From positions 124,001 to 188,000 of the forward strand of contig SPDP01000006.1 in assembly GCA_009360345.1 (NCBI GenBank): a DNA stretch of 64,000 nt, given 5' to 3'. The notes beneath the pieces were generated by a model. It was not told where the DNA came from, did not search any database, and saw nothing but the letters and a program-made list of their open reading frames with translations. Both the position numbers and the translations under genes were made by a program. Shown in pieces: positions 1 through 7,605 of the stretch; the first letter of the stretch is position 1; each line of letters opens with the position of its first letter. Source of the stretch: Alcaligenaceae bacterium SAGV5. Lineage in GTDB: Bacteria > Pseudomonadota > Gammaproteobacteria > Burkholderiales > Burkholderiaceae_B.

Positions 1-174
1 CGCATCACGCTGACCCCGGCCGGACGCGAAGTAGTCGAGGCCGGCACGCGCGAGCTGAACCGCTTCGAGCAGGAGGCTTTCTCCAGCCTCAGCCCCAAGG
101 AACTCAAGACCTTTCGCGGACTGCTGCGTACCGTCATCGACGATTTGCGCAGCCGGCATATCGGCGCCACCTAG
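1..174 (+). CDS. MarR-family regulator, C-terminal fragment
   Basis: The frame is open from the left edge and ends with TAG at 172-174, giving 57 residues. It begins with RITLTPAGREVVEAG, the wing and end of a winged helix as found in MarR regulators, followed by a helical tail of the kind that forms their dimer interface. The DNA-recognition helix lies outside the window. It runs in the same direction as the Bug and FAD-hydroxylase genes that follow and may control them. MarR proteins often sense aromatic acids, which suits that context, but the ligand is inference. The family call is fairly safe; the specific role is not. Confidence 0.75.
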   Translation, partial: RITLTPAGREVVEAGTRELNRFEQEAFSSLSPKELKTFRGLLRTVIDDLRSRHIGAT

Positions 175-200
175 CCGGCACCGTGATGATCGAAATTCCT

Positions 201-227
201 TGTGATTCCATAATTATTATGTGATTC
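201..227. promoter_or_regulatory. Candidate MarR-type operator
   Basis: The inverted repeat CATAAT-T-ATTATG (209-221) is flanked by two direct copies of TGTGATTC (201-208 and 220-227). It lies in the AT-rich gap between the MarR fragment and the Bug gene, about 60 bases upstream of the Bug start. MarR dimers commonly bind imperfect palindromes of this size, so this is a reasonable operator for the Bug/hydroxylase pair. The assignment to this regulator rests on position only. Confidence 0.45.
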
Positions 228-287
228 AACTCGCTCATCGCTTCATCTTATAGTCCCCCCAACATGATGGACAATGAGGGGATATCG

Positions 288-1280
288 ATGAAGAAACTGG
301 TCTTGCGCGCAACGCCGATGCGGCGTGCGTGCCTCGCCACCTTGGCAACGCTGGCCCTGGCCGGCACCGCATCGGCCGCGGCCGCCGAATTTCCCGCCGG
401 GCCTGTCACCATCGTCGTGCCTTTCCCGCCCGGAGGCCCCACCGACACCACCGCACGGCTGGTAGGCAGGACGCTGTCGAAACAACTCGGCCAACCCGTC
501 GTGATCGAGAACCGCGCGGGCGCGGGCGGCACGGTCGGCTCTGCCTCGGTCGCGCGCGCCAAGCCCGATGGCCACACCCTGCTGTGGGCCAGCACCAGCA
601 GCCTGGGCGTGGCGCCGGGGCTGTACCGCAACCTGGCCTACTCGCCGATGGAATCCTTCGCGCACGTGGGCCTGGTGGCGCGCAGCCCCATCCTGCTCGT
701 GGTGCGCAATGCGTTTCCCGCCAATACCTTGCAGGAACTGGTCGCCTATGCCGCCAAGAACAAGGTGTCCTACGGTTCCGCGGGCAACGGTTCGATCAAC
801 CACCTGACCGGCGAATGGTTCAAGGAAGTATCCGGCGCGAACATCCTGCACGTGCCTTACAAGGGCGGGGCGCCGGCGCTGGCGGACATGATCGGCGGCC
901 AGATCGACATGACGCTGGAGACCATCACCGTCGTGCGGCCCTACCTGGAGAGTGGCCGGGCCAAGGTCCTCGCCACCGGCGGCGCCACGCGCTCGGCCGA
1001 CATGCCGCAGGTGCCCACCGTGCGCGAAGCCTTCGGCGGCGATTTCGAATCGTATTCCTGGACGGGCCTGGTGGCACCCGCCGGCACGCCGGCCGCCGTC
1101 GTGCAAAAGCTCAACGCCGCGCTGCGCGCGGCCCAGGACGACCCCGAGCTGATGGGCCAGATGAAGGCCGGCGGCCAGGACGTGATCAAGACCACGCCGG
1201 ACGAATTCCGCAGCTTCCTGGCGAGCGACACCAAGCGCTGGGCTGAACTGATCAAACGCACCAACACCACACTGGACTGA
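288..1280 (+). CDS. Bug/TctC-family periplasmic solute-binding protein
   Basis: A 330-residue protein with a basic N-terminus, a hydrophobic core and an AxA-type cleavage region near residue 30, so it is probably secreted to the periplasm. The mature part has the TctC hallmarks: VPFPPGGPTDTTAR, VIENRAGAGG, KPDGHTLL and a YKGGAPA loop. Bug proteins bind small carboxylates or aromatic acids. The start at 288 is preferred over the in-frame ATG at 264 because GAGGGG (276-281) sits six bases before it and the signal peptide then begins properly at MKKLV. The next gene starts three bases after its stop, so the two are co-transcribed. This suggests that the ligand is the hydroxylase substrate or a relative of it (inference). 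Confidence 0.9.
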   Translation: MKKLVLRATPMRRACLATLATLALAGTASAAAAEFPAGPVTIVVPFPPGGPTDTTARLVGRTLSKQLGQPVVIENRAGAGGTVGSASVARAKPDGHTLLWASTSSLGVAPGLYRNLAYSPMESFAHVGLVARSPILLVVRNAFPANTLQELVAYAAKNKVSYGSAGNGSINHLTGEWFKEVSGANILHVPYKGGAPALADMIGGQIDMTLETITVVRPYLESGRAKVLATGGATRSADMPQVPTVREAFGGDFESYSWTGLVAPAGTPAAVVQKLNAALRAAQDDPELMGQMKAGGQDVIKTTPDEFRSFLASDTKRWAELIKRTNTTLD

Positions 1281-1283
1281 TCC

Positions 1284-2468
1284 ATGCGCATCATCATCGC
1301 CGGCGGCGGCCTGGGCGGATTGACCGCCGGCCTCGCCCTGCTCCAACAAGGTTTCCAGGTCCGCATCCTGGAACAGGCCCCGCAATTGAAAGAAGTCGGC
1401 GCGGGCATACAACTCGGGCCCAACGCCGTGCATGTGTTGTATGCGCTGGGCCTGGAAGGCGACATGGCCGCGCAGGCCTGCGAGCCCGAAGGCAAGATCG
1501 TGCGGCTGTGGAACACCGGCCAGACCTGGAACCTGTTCAACCTGGGCGATGTCTCGCGCGAACTCTACGGCTACCCGTACCTGACCGTGCATCGCGCCGA
1601 CCTGCACCAGGCCATCGCCGCCGGCGTACGGCGCGCCGATCCCGACGCCCTGGTGCTGGGCGCCAAGTTCGAACGCTTCGAGCAGAACGGTGATGGCGTG
1701 ATCGCCTACACGGCCGATGGCCGGAGTTTCCAGGGCGACGTGCTGGTCGGCGCGGACGGCGTGCACTCGCTGGTGCGCGGCCAGTTGTTCGGCGCCGACC
1801 GGCCGGACTTCTCCGGGCTGGTCGCCTGGCGCGGCGTGATCGACGCCGACAAGCTGCCCGAGCGCCTGAGCCGGCCGGTGGGCGTGAACTGGGTGGGTCC
1901 CGGCGCCCACGTCATCCACTATCCGCTGCACGGCTACAAGCTGGTGAACTTCGTCGCGGCCGTGGAACGCAGCGATTGGCAGGTCGAGTCCTGGACCGAG
2001 CGCGGCACCACCGAAGAGTGCCTGCACGACTTGCGCGGCTGGAACGAGGACGTGCATACGTTGGTGCGCGCCATCGACGTGCCCTACAAATGGGCGCTGA
2101 TGGTTCGCGATCCCATGGCGCGCTGGAGCGAAGGCCGGGTCACCCTGCTGGGCGACGCCTGCCATCCCATGCTGCCTTTCCTCGCGCAAGGCGCGGGCAT
2201 GGCCCTGGAAGACGGCTACATCCTCGCGCGCGCATTGCGCCAGTACGCCGATCCGGCCCAGGCACTGCAACGCTACGAGCAGGCGCGCAAGGACCGCACC
2301 GCCAATGTCATCCTCGGCGCCAATGCCAACGCCAAGCGATTCCACAATCGCGAACTGGCCCACGCCGAGGGCGCGGCCGCCTACGTGAACCGCGAATGGC
2401 AAGAGGACCGGGTGAAGGAACGCTACGAGTGGCTCTTCACCTACGACGTCGAAACCGTACCCATCTGA
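1284..2468 (+). CDS. FAD-dependent aromatic ring hydroxylase (salicylate/3-hydroxybenzoate type)
   Basis: A 394-residue group A flavoprotein monooxygenase. It has the N-terminal GGGLGG dinucleotide motif (residues 7-12), EVGAGIQLGPNA typical of salicylate and 3-hydroxybenzoate hydroxylases, the GADGVHS motif near residue 155 and GDACHPMLPFLAQGAG near residue 290, which contacts FAD. Enzymes of this group use NAD(P)H and O2 to hydroxylate a benzoate ring in the cytoplasm. Which ring position is attacked cannot be read here. It follows a Bug gene with three bases between them, so uptake and first oxidation are coupled. Its stop is followed by a strong hairpin. It could also be a 6-hydroxynicotinate-type enzyme. 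Confidence 0.85.
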   Translation: MRIIIAGGGLGGLTAGLALLQQGFQVRILEQAPQLKEVGAGIQLGPNAVHVLYALGLEGDMAAQACEPEGKIVRLWNTGQTWNLFNLGDVSRELYGYPYLTVHRADLHQAIAAGVRRADPDALVLGAKFERFEQNGDGVIAYTADGRSFQGDVLVGADGVHSLVRGQLFGADRPDFSGLVAWRGVIDADKLPERLSRPVGVNWVGPGAHVIHYPLHGYKLVNFVAAVERSDWQVESWTERGTTEECLHDLRGWNEDVHTLVRAIDVPYKWALMVRDPMARWSEGRVTLLGDACHPMLPFLAQGAGMALEDGYILARALRQYADPAQALQRYEQARKDRTANVILGANANAKRFHNRELAHAEGAAAYVNREWQEDRVKERYEWLFTYDVETVPI

Positions 2469-2486
2469 TCCCCTCCGGACATCGGA

Positions 2487-2510
2487 GCCGCCCCGCACGC
2501 GCGGGGCGGC
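2487..2510. terminator. Hairpin between convergent genes
   Basis: A perfect 10-bp stem, GCCGCCCCGC / GCGGGGCGGC with loop ACGC, lies between the stop of the FAD hydroxylase (+) and the end of the LysR gene (-). There is no clear T-run on either side, so it may stop polymerase weakly in both directions or protect 3' ends. Confidence 0.6.
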
Positions 2511-2543
2511 CGTGGACATCATGGCCGAACGGGAACCCTTCCC

Positions 2544-3452
2544 CTACGCGTCGGCGGCCATCACGGCCTTGAATACCCTGGCGAATTCGGTCAACGTATC
2601 GGGCAGGGGCGCCCCCGCCCGCATCACGTAGCAGAAATCGAAAGCCACCGCCGGACTGATCACCCGGTGCTCCACCGCGTAGCGTGCGCACGCGATTTGC
2701 GAAAACTCCGGAATGACCGCGATGCCGAAGCCCTGCTCGGCCAGCCCCAGGGCCGTATCCAGGTGCTGCACGGCGATGCGGCGGCCGATGTTGACCTGGT
2801 GCTTGAACAAGGCATCTTCCGCCAATTGATGAATGGGGCTGTCTTCGGTCAGCGCCACATAAGGCTGATCGCGCAGGATCTCCCAGGTCGTGTCCTTGCG
2901 CCCCTTCGCCGACGGCGTCGGCGCATAGCGCCCCGGCGCATAGACCGCCAGCAGCCCCGATGGCGCCAGCGCCTTGCGCACCAGCCCCGACACCTTCGAA
3001 AAGAACGCGCCGAAAGCCGCGTCGGCCTCGCCCGTTTCGACCAGTTGCTGGATCTCGAGGGGACTGCCGGCCATGATCTCGACCTCGACCTGCGGATGGG
3101 CCACCAGGAACCGCCGCATGGTCTCCGGCACGACATTGGCGGCCATCAAGGGCGTGAACGCCAGGCGCAGGGCGGCGCCCTCCTGGCGCCCCATGTCGCG
3201 CAGGCGGGCCGCCGCCGCGCTGAGTTCGCGCTCGACCAACTCCGCCGCGGGCAGAAAGACACGGCCGGCCTCGGTCAGCACCACCGCGCGGGTGGTGCGC
3301 TCGAACAACCGGGTATTGAGCTGGGATTCGAGTTCGCGAATGGTCGCGCTCAGCCCCGCCTGGCTAAGGTGCAGACGCTGGGCGGTACGGGTGAAATTGC
3401 CCGATGCCGCCACGCCCAGAAAAGCCCGTAATTGGCGCAAGGAAATATTCAT
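2544..3452 (-). CDS. LysR-family transcriptional regulator
   Basis: A 302-residue protein with the LysR helix-turn-helix at residues 3-60 (LRQLRAFLGVAASGNFTRTA, then LSQAGLSATIRELE and LFERTTRAV), followed by a substrate-binding effector domain. The length is normal for the family. It lies downstream of a Bug gene on the same strand, separated by 201 bp of hairpin-rich sequence, so it may have its own promoter. LysR proteins typically activate a neighbouring operon when the catabolic substrate is bound. Targets here could be the Bug gene or the convergent FAD hydroxylase. Confidence 0.9.
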   Translation of the reverse strand: MNISLRQLRAFLGVAASGNFTRTAQRLHLSQAGLSATIRELESQLNTRLFERTTRAVVLTEAGRVFLPAAELVERELSAAAARLRDMGRQEGAALRLAFTPLMAANVVPETMRRFLVAHPQVEVEIMAGSPLEIQQLVETGEADAAFGAFFSKVSGLVRKALAPSGLLAVYAPGRYAPTPSAKGRKDTTWEILRDQPYVALTEDSPIHQLAEDALFKHQVNIGRRIAVQHLDTALGLAEQGFGIAVIPEFSQIACARYAVEHRVISPAVAFDFCYVMRAGAPLPDTLTEFARVFKAVMAADA

Positions 3453-3500
3453 GCGCCAATTATTTCAGTTTTCCCCCAACCGTGCGCCCCCCAGACCCAG

Positions 3501-3643
3501 GATGCGGTGGATCCGGCTTTGCCGGTCCACCCGCATCGCCCCTCGGGACCCGGCGCCGGGCCGCCCCAAGGCGGGTCCCGGCCCCCTTGGGGGGCTGCCG
3601 CGTAGCGGCTGGGGGCCCACCATCCTGGGCGCCCGTAAGGGCG
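3501..3643. repeat. Mosaic of intergenic hairpins (REP-like element)
   Basis: This gap between LysR and Bug holds at least four stem-loops in tandem. Arms 3501-3517 and 3521-3537 pair over 16 bp with two single-base bulges around a TTT loop. CGGGACCCG (3544-3552) pairs with CGGGTCCCG (3572-3580). CCGC-GTA-GCGG lies at 3598-3608 and CGCCC-GTAA-GGGCG at 3630-3643. No coding frame here resembles a protein. Such GC-rich palindromic mosaics are common as dispersed intergenic repeats in betaproteobacteria. I see only this copy in the window, so its repeated nature is inference. Confidence 0.55.
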
Positions 3644-3653
3644 TAGGGGGGAA

Positions 3654-4625
3654 CTAGTCCAGCTTCAACCCCGTCCGGCGCACGATGTCGCCCCACTTGG
3701 AGATATCGGTAGCGATGATCTTGCGGAACTCCTCGGGCGAGGTCGGCGCGGGGTCGGCGCCGGCCGCGCGCACGCGCTCGATCACGCCGGGGTCGGTCAG
3801 CGCCGCCCGGATCGCCGCGTTCAGGCGCTTGACGACGGGTTCGGGCGTGCCGGCGGGCACGGCGATCCCGAACCAGCCCATGGCCTCGTAGCCCTTCATG
3901 CCCGACTCGTCCAGCGTAGGCACGTCAGGCAGCGAACTCGACCGTTCGCGCGTCGTCACGGCGAAGGCCTTCATGCGCCCCTCCTTGATATACCCCACGG
4001 CGCTGGGCACATCGCTCATGGCCACCGGAATCTGCCCGGCCAGCGCATCGGTGGTGGCCGGGCCCGTGCCCTTGTAGGGCACCAGGACGGTCTTCACCTC
4101 GCCAATCTGATTGAAAAGCTCGCTGGCCAGATGCATGACCGTGCCCAGGCCGCCATGGCCGATCGACAGCTTGCCCGGCTCCGCCTTGGCCGCGGCAAGC
4201 AGGGCCTTGACGTCCTTGTACGGGGAATTCGCCGGCCCCACCACGACGAAGGGCGAGCTCGCGACCATGCTGACCGGAATGAGATCCTTGACCGGATCGA
4301 AAGGCATCGTCCGATACAGCACACTGTTGATGCCCAGCGCGCCGGCCCCGCTGAATACCATTGTGTAGCCATCGGGCGCCGATCGAACCACCGACTCGAC
4401 GCCGATGTTGCCCCCTGCTCCACCCTTGTTCTCGACCACCACCTGCTGGCCCAGTTGCTTGGACATGACGGGTGCCATGACGCGAGCGATGAGGTCCGTG
4501 CTGCCGCCCGGCGGGAACGATACCACCAGCCTCAGCGGACGATTGGGAAAATCCCCTTGCGCCTGTGCCACCGGCAACGCCAGCACGGTCGCGGTCGCCA
4601 GGGCCGTCACGATCATCTTCTTCAT
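3654..4625 (-). CDS. Bug/TctC-family periplasmic solute-binding protein
   Basis: A 323-residue protein with an N-terminal signal peptide (MKKMIVTALATATVLALPVAQAQ). The mature part has SFPPGGSTDLIAR, VVENKGGAGG and a VPYKGTGPA loop, all typical of Bug proteins. The start at 4625 is chosen because AAGGAG stands seven bases upstream; the in-frame ATG at 4649 would put extra charged residues before the signal. A perfect palindrome at 4692-4707 stands upstream. It probably serves uptake of an organic acid related to the hydrolase (4695-5522) or to the LysR gene downstream. The ligand is not predictable from the sequence. Confidence 0.9.
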   Translation of the reverse strand: MKKMIVTALATATVLALPVAQAQGDFPNRPLRLVVSFPPGGSTDLIARVMAPVMSKQLGQQVVVENKGGAGGNIGVESVVRSAPDGYTMVFSGAGALGINSVLYRTMPFDPVKDLIPVSMVASSPFVVVGPANSPYKDVKALLAAAKAEPGKLSIGHGGLGTVMHLASELFNQIGEVKTVLVPYKGTGPATTDALAGQIPVAMSDVPSAVGYIKEGRMKAFAVTTRERSSSLPDVPTLDESGMKGYEAMGWFGIAVPAGTPEPVVKRLNAAIRAALTDPGVIERVRAAGADPAPTSPEEFRKIIATDISKWGDIVRRTGLKLD

Positions 4626-4691
4626 TTCAGTCTCCTTTTTCATAGCCATATGGGTCCTGCCGCTCGGTGGCGGCCTTCTTATTTTTGAACG

Positions 4692-4707
4692 TGATCAAAT
4701 TTGATCA
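4692..4707. promoter_or_regulatory. 16-bp perfect palindrome, candidate operator
   Basis: TGATCAAATTTGATCA reads identically on both strands. It overlaps the last codons and stop of the alpha/beta hydrolase gene and lies 67 bases upstream of the Bug start. The position fits an operator controlling the Bug gene. The regulator is unknown. Confidence 0.5.
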
Positions 4708-5522
4708 TGATTCGTTTCCAGCGACCGCACCATCAGGGCATTCACCGTATCCGCGGCCTCGTAGGCCGCCCAGTGGCCCGCGCCGGGAATCATGTCGAAG
4801 GCCGCCTGCGGCAGCGCCTCGCGCAAGGTGCGGCCTTGCGCGGATGCATCGCCGCCGCCGTAGACATCGCGTTCGCCGGCGATGCCATGCACCGGACAAC
4901 GCAGGCCCAGGAAAGCCTCCAGCTCGCGGCTGGCCAGCAGCGGCCGGGTGTCGAGCCGGCAACGCTCCAGGTTGTCGGCATGCAGCCGGACGGCCTCGTC
5001 ATCGATCAGGGCGGCGTTGCCGAACATGGAGACCTCGAGGTTGTGCCGGTGGATGCGGGCCGCCTCGACCGGATCGGCGATACCGCGCCAACGCAGCAAT
5101 TCGGGCGGCCGCGGCACCATGCGCGAGAAGGCGCCGCGCAGCAACAGGACCTGGCGGACGCGCTGCGGCTGTTGCCGCGCCATGCTCTCCGCCAGGACCG
5201 AGCCCAGGGAAAATCCAGCGAGCGCCACGCTTGCGTCAGGACCCTCGATCTGGTCGATGCCCAGCCACAACAGGCGGGCAAAAGCGGCGCACGACACATC
5301 GCCGGCCGGCAGATCGGAATCGCCGTGGCCGGGCAGATCGGGCACGAGCACCGTGAAGCGTTCGGCCAGCGCGGCGATGTTGCGCACCCAATGCGTCCAC
5401 GAACCGCTGTTGCCGTGCAGCAGGACGACCCGTGGACCCGCGCCCCATTGCCGCCAGACTACGGCCCGGCCATCGTCAACCGTCGTGTGGATCCGGGCAG
5501 CCTGCCCGAGCGTGTCGACCAT
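4695..5522 (-). CDS. Alpha/beta-fold hydrolase
   Basis: A 275-residue hydrolase with the complete fold signature: oxyanion HGNSGSW near residue 36, PDLPGHGDSD near 61, the nucleophile elbow GFSLGS with Ser105, an acid in GERDVYG and a C-terminal catalytic His in PGAGHW. Enzymes like this cleave esters, lactones or ring-fission enol products in the cytoplasm. ATG at 5522 is preferred because AAGGG stands eight bases upstream; a GTG nine bases earlier is possible. It is divergent from the TetR gene (5712), and the shared gap carries a candidate TetR operator, so TetR probably controls it. The substrate is unknown. Confidence 0.85.
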   Translation of the reverse strand: MVDTLGQAARIHTTVDDGRAVVWRQWGAGPRVVLLHGNSGSWTHWVRNIAALAERFTVLVPDLPGHGDSDLPAGDVSCAAFARLLWLGIDQIEGPDASVALAGFSLGSVLAESMARQQPQRVRQVLLLRGAFSRMVPRPPELLRWRGIADPVEAARIHRHNLEVSMFGNAALIDDEAVRLHADNLERCRLDTRPLLASRELEAFLGLRCPVHGIAGERDVYGGGDASAQGRTLREALPQAAFDMIPGAGHWAAYEAADTVNALMVRSLETNHDQI

Positions 5523-5581
5523 TTCGTACACCCTTGTCTCTCTCGCGTCCGGTCTCGTCCGGCGCTTATGATAATCACACC

Positions 5582-5604
5582 TTATATAAAGTTTCTTTAC
5601 TTAT
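5582..5604. promoter_or_regulatory. Candidate TetR operator (paired TTATATAA element)
   Basis: TTATATAA (5582-5589), seven bases, then the degenerate copy TTACTTAT (5597-5604), in the divergent promoter between the hydrolase and tetR. The same arrangement, with two perfect octamers and the same seven-base spacing, occurs at 17830-17852 in front of the hydratase/lyase operon. Confidence 0.5.
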
Positions 5605-5711
5605 CAAGAGAATCTTGCATCATCGGCGGAGAGGCTTGCCGAGTTCTTCTAGAATAGGCAGCCACGACACCACCGCCACTCTCATTCCTCCGCGCCCTGC
5701 TCTTTCATGTC

Positions 5712-6404
5712 ATGAAGAATCCATCCGCTTTGTCTTCCCCGAACCAGGAACTGGGCCTGCGCGAGCGCGCCAAACTCGACAAGCTGCGGCGTATCAAACA
5801 GGCAGCGCGCGACGTCTTTCTGGAAAAGGGCTACGACGCGGCGACCACGCGAGAAATCGCGCAGCGCGCCGAAGTGGCCATCGGAACCATCTTCGTCTAC
5901 GCCGACGACAAGCTCGATCTGTTGATGATGATCGTCAACAACGACCTGGATGCCGTGAACGACAAGAGCGCCAGGGTGCTGCGGCGGGACGGTCCGTTGA
6001 TCGAATTGCTCATGGCTTTCTTCGAACTGCGATACCGCTACTGGGCCAGGCATCCGCAGATCTCGCGGCCGGCGGTGCAGGCCACCTCGGACTTCCTGGC
6101 CCACAGCAGCGACCGCGGCGAGGAAACGCGTCGTTTCTACGCCCGCCGCGCCAACATCTACGCCATGCTGGCCGACGTCGTACGGCGCAAACAGGAACAA
6201 AGGCAGATCGGCAGCAACGCGACCCCCGATCTGATCGCCTCGTTGTTCGTCACCATCTACCTGGCCGAAGTGCGGCGCTGGCTCAGCCAGTCCACGCCGC
6301 GCCCCGGCGTCGGCCTGGCCTCGCTGCGCGCGCTGCTGCGCCTGGCCATCGAGGGGCTGGCGCCCATGGAGGCCGAACGGCAGGCGCTGGCGTCCACCGA
6401 CTGA
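5712..6404 (+). CDS. TetR-family transcriptional regulator
   Basis: A 230-residue protein. Residues 25-70 form the TetR DNA-binding domain, with AARDVFLEKGYDAATTREIA, then the recognition helix region VAIGTIFVYADDKLDLL. The rest is the helical ligand-binding and dimer domain. It is divergent from the alpha/beta hydrolase. TetR proteins usually repress their own and neighbouring promoters until a ligand binds. The operator-like element in the shared gap recurs upstream of the long CoA-ester operon, so this regulator may link the two loci (inference). Confidence 0.9.
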   Translation: MKNPSALSSPNQELGLRERAKLDKLRRIKQAARDVFLEKGYDAATTREIAQRAEVAIGTIFVYADDKLDLLMMIVNNDLDAVNDKSARVLRRDGPLIELLMAFFELRYRYWARHPQISRPAVQATSDFLAHSSDRGEETRRFYARRANIYAMLADVVRRKQEQRQIGSNATPDLIASLFVTIYLAEVRRWLSQSTPRPGVGLASLRALLRLAIEGLAPMEAERQALASTD

Positions 6405-6420
6405 GCGGCGACGCCGCGCG

Positions 6421-6436
6421 GCACGGCCTGCCGTGC
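6421..6436. terminator. Short hairpin between convergent genes
   Basis: GCACGGC / GCCGTGC with a two-base loop lies between the tetR stop and the end of the convergent small gene. There is no T-run, so it is a weak bidirectional terminator candidate. Confidence 0.4.
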
Positions 6437-6439
6437 AGG

Positions 6440-6841
6440 CTACGCGCCTCCCAACAGGTCGCGCGAATCGAGCAGGGCGTAAACGATCTCGGGAGTGCGT
6501 TCGAAGCAGCGGCGGATCGCGGCGGGAACGGCTTCGCGCGTCTTGCGGCACAGGCCCCGCTGCTCCGCCAGTTCGATGGTGATCCCTCGCACCGTGCGGA
6601 CTTCGTTGGCGCTGGGTTCGATATGCAAGACGATGCCCAGTTGCGCGCGCATGCGCGCCTGCATCGCCATCAGGTCTTCCAGCGTAGCCAGGGTTTCGAG
6701 ACGGGCCACCAGCCGCTTCTCTTCTTCCTTGGTCAACAGGAGGATGCGGCTATCGCCCTGCGGGTCGGCCAGCAAATGGTCGCGTTCGCAGATACAGGCG
6801 CCGGGCGGGCATTCCTTGCGGATGGGAAACGAGGCGTTCAT
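6440..6841 (-). CDS. Conserved hypothetical protein with N-terminal Cys cluster
   Basis: A 133-residue soluble protein that I cannot assign to a named family. Near the N-terminus it has CPPGACICERDHLL, three cysteines close together that could bind a metal. A helical charged region follows (LTKEEEKRLVARLETLATLEDL), then a more compact C-terminal half with RTVRGITIELAEQRGLC and KTREAVPAAIRRCFERTPEIVY. No signal peptide or membrane segment is seen. It lies 11 bases downstream of the SDR gene on the same strand, so it may be the last gene of the long operon. The compositional pattern is that of a real protein, and the start follows directly from the frame. Confidence 0.65.
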   Translation of the reverse strand: MNASFPIRKECPPGACICERDHLLADPQGDSRILLLTKEEEKRLVARLETLATLEDLMAMQARMRAQLGIVLHIEPSANEVRTVRGITIELAEQRGLCRKTREAVPAAIRRCFERTPEIVYALLDSRDLLGGA

Positions 6842-6852
6842 GCCCCGGGATT

Positions 6853-7584
6853 TTAGCCCCTACCCAGCAAGGGCATGGACAAGGGGAACATCGTGCTGTC
6901 GTAGAGGTTGACCTCGGGCGGCAGGCTGGCCATCAGCAGCACGACCCGGGCCACGTCCTCGGCCTTCATCAACTCGCCGGGTTCGAACTTGCGGCCGGAC
7001 TTGGCGGCCAGCGCCGACTCGGTCACCCCGGGGTGCAGCACGCTGACCGCGATGCCGTGCGCCCGTCCGTCCAGCGCCAGCGCATGGGTCATGCCGGACA
7101 AGCCGTGCTTGGTCGTCGTGTACGGCACCGAGTCCGGCCGCGGCACCTTGGCCGCCACGCTGCCGATGTTGATGATGCGCCCCTGGCGCCGCGGCTTCAT
7201 GACCCGAAAGGCCTCGCGGCTGCAAAGGAAAGCGCCGGTCAGGTTCACATCGACGACGCTGCGCCAGGTGTCCAGGCTCATGTCCTCGATAGGCTGGCTG
7301 GTGGTGACGCCGGCGTTGTTGACCAGCACGTCCACGCGGCCATGGGCGGCAAGCGCGGCGGCGAACAATTGCGCCACGTCTTCTTCACGGCTGACGTCGG
7401 CGACGCAGGCAAGCGCCTCGCCGCCCGCCTCGCGCACCATCCGTGCCGTCTCGTCCAGGGCGTCCCGGCCGCGCGCGGCCAGCACCACGCGCGCGCCGGC
7501 CTGGCCGAACGCCACCGCCACGGCCCGGCCTATGCCGGAACTGGCGCCCGTCACGATCGCGACGCGATCCTCAAGGCTTCGCAT
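6853..7584 (-). CDS. Short-chain dehydrogenase/reductase
   Basis: A 243-residue classical SDR. The cofactor motif TGASSGIG is at residues 12-19, NNAG at 89-92, and the catalytic Ser142, Tyr155 and Lys159 (in YTTTK) are all present. A stretch of Arg/Ala after the first strand suggests NADP(H) or NAD(H) without a clear preference. It oxidises a hydroxyl or reduces a ketone in the cytoplasm. It starts 21 bases after the Bug gene and closes the CoA-ester operon, where it could act as a 3-hydroxyacyl-CoA dehydrogenase or an aryl-alcohol dehydrogenase. The substrate is inferred only from context. Confidence 0.88.
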   Translation of the reverse strand: MRSLEDRVAIVTGASSGIGRAVAVAFGQAGARVVLAARGRDALDETARMVREAGGEALACVADVSREEDVAQLFAAALAAHGRVDVLVNNAGVTTSQPIEDMSLDTWRSVVDVNLTGAFLCSREAFRVMKPRRQGRIINIGSVAAKVPRPDSVPYTTTKHGLSGMTHALALDGRAHGIAVSVLHPGVTESALAAKSGRKFEPGELMKAEDVARVVLLMASLPPEVNLYDSTMFPLSMPLLGRG

Positions 7585-7605
7585 GCTTGGCCCGTCCCTT
7601 GCCTG

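Noticed and set aside
243..2522. Long open frame (759 codons) on the minus strand across the first Bug and FAD hydroxylase genes
   Set aside because: Its translation is rich in Arg, Gly, Ala and His without family motifs. The plus-strand frames give two clear proteins, and GC-rich DNA favours long antisense frames.
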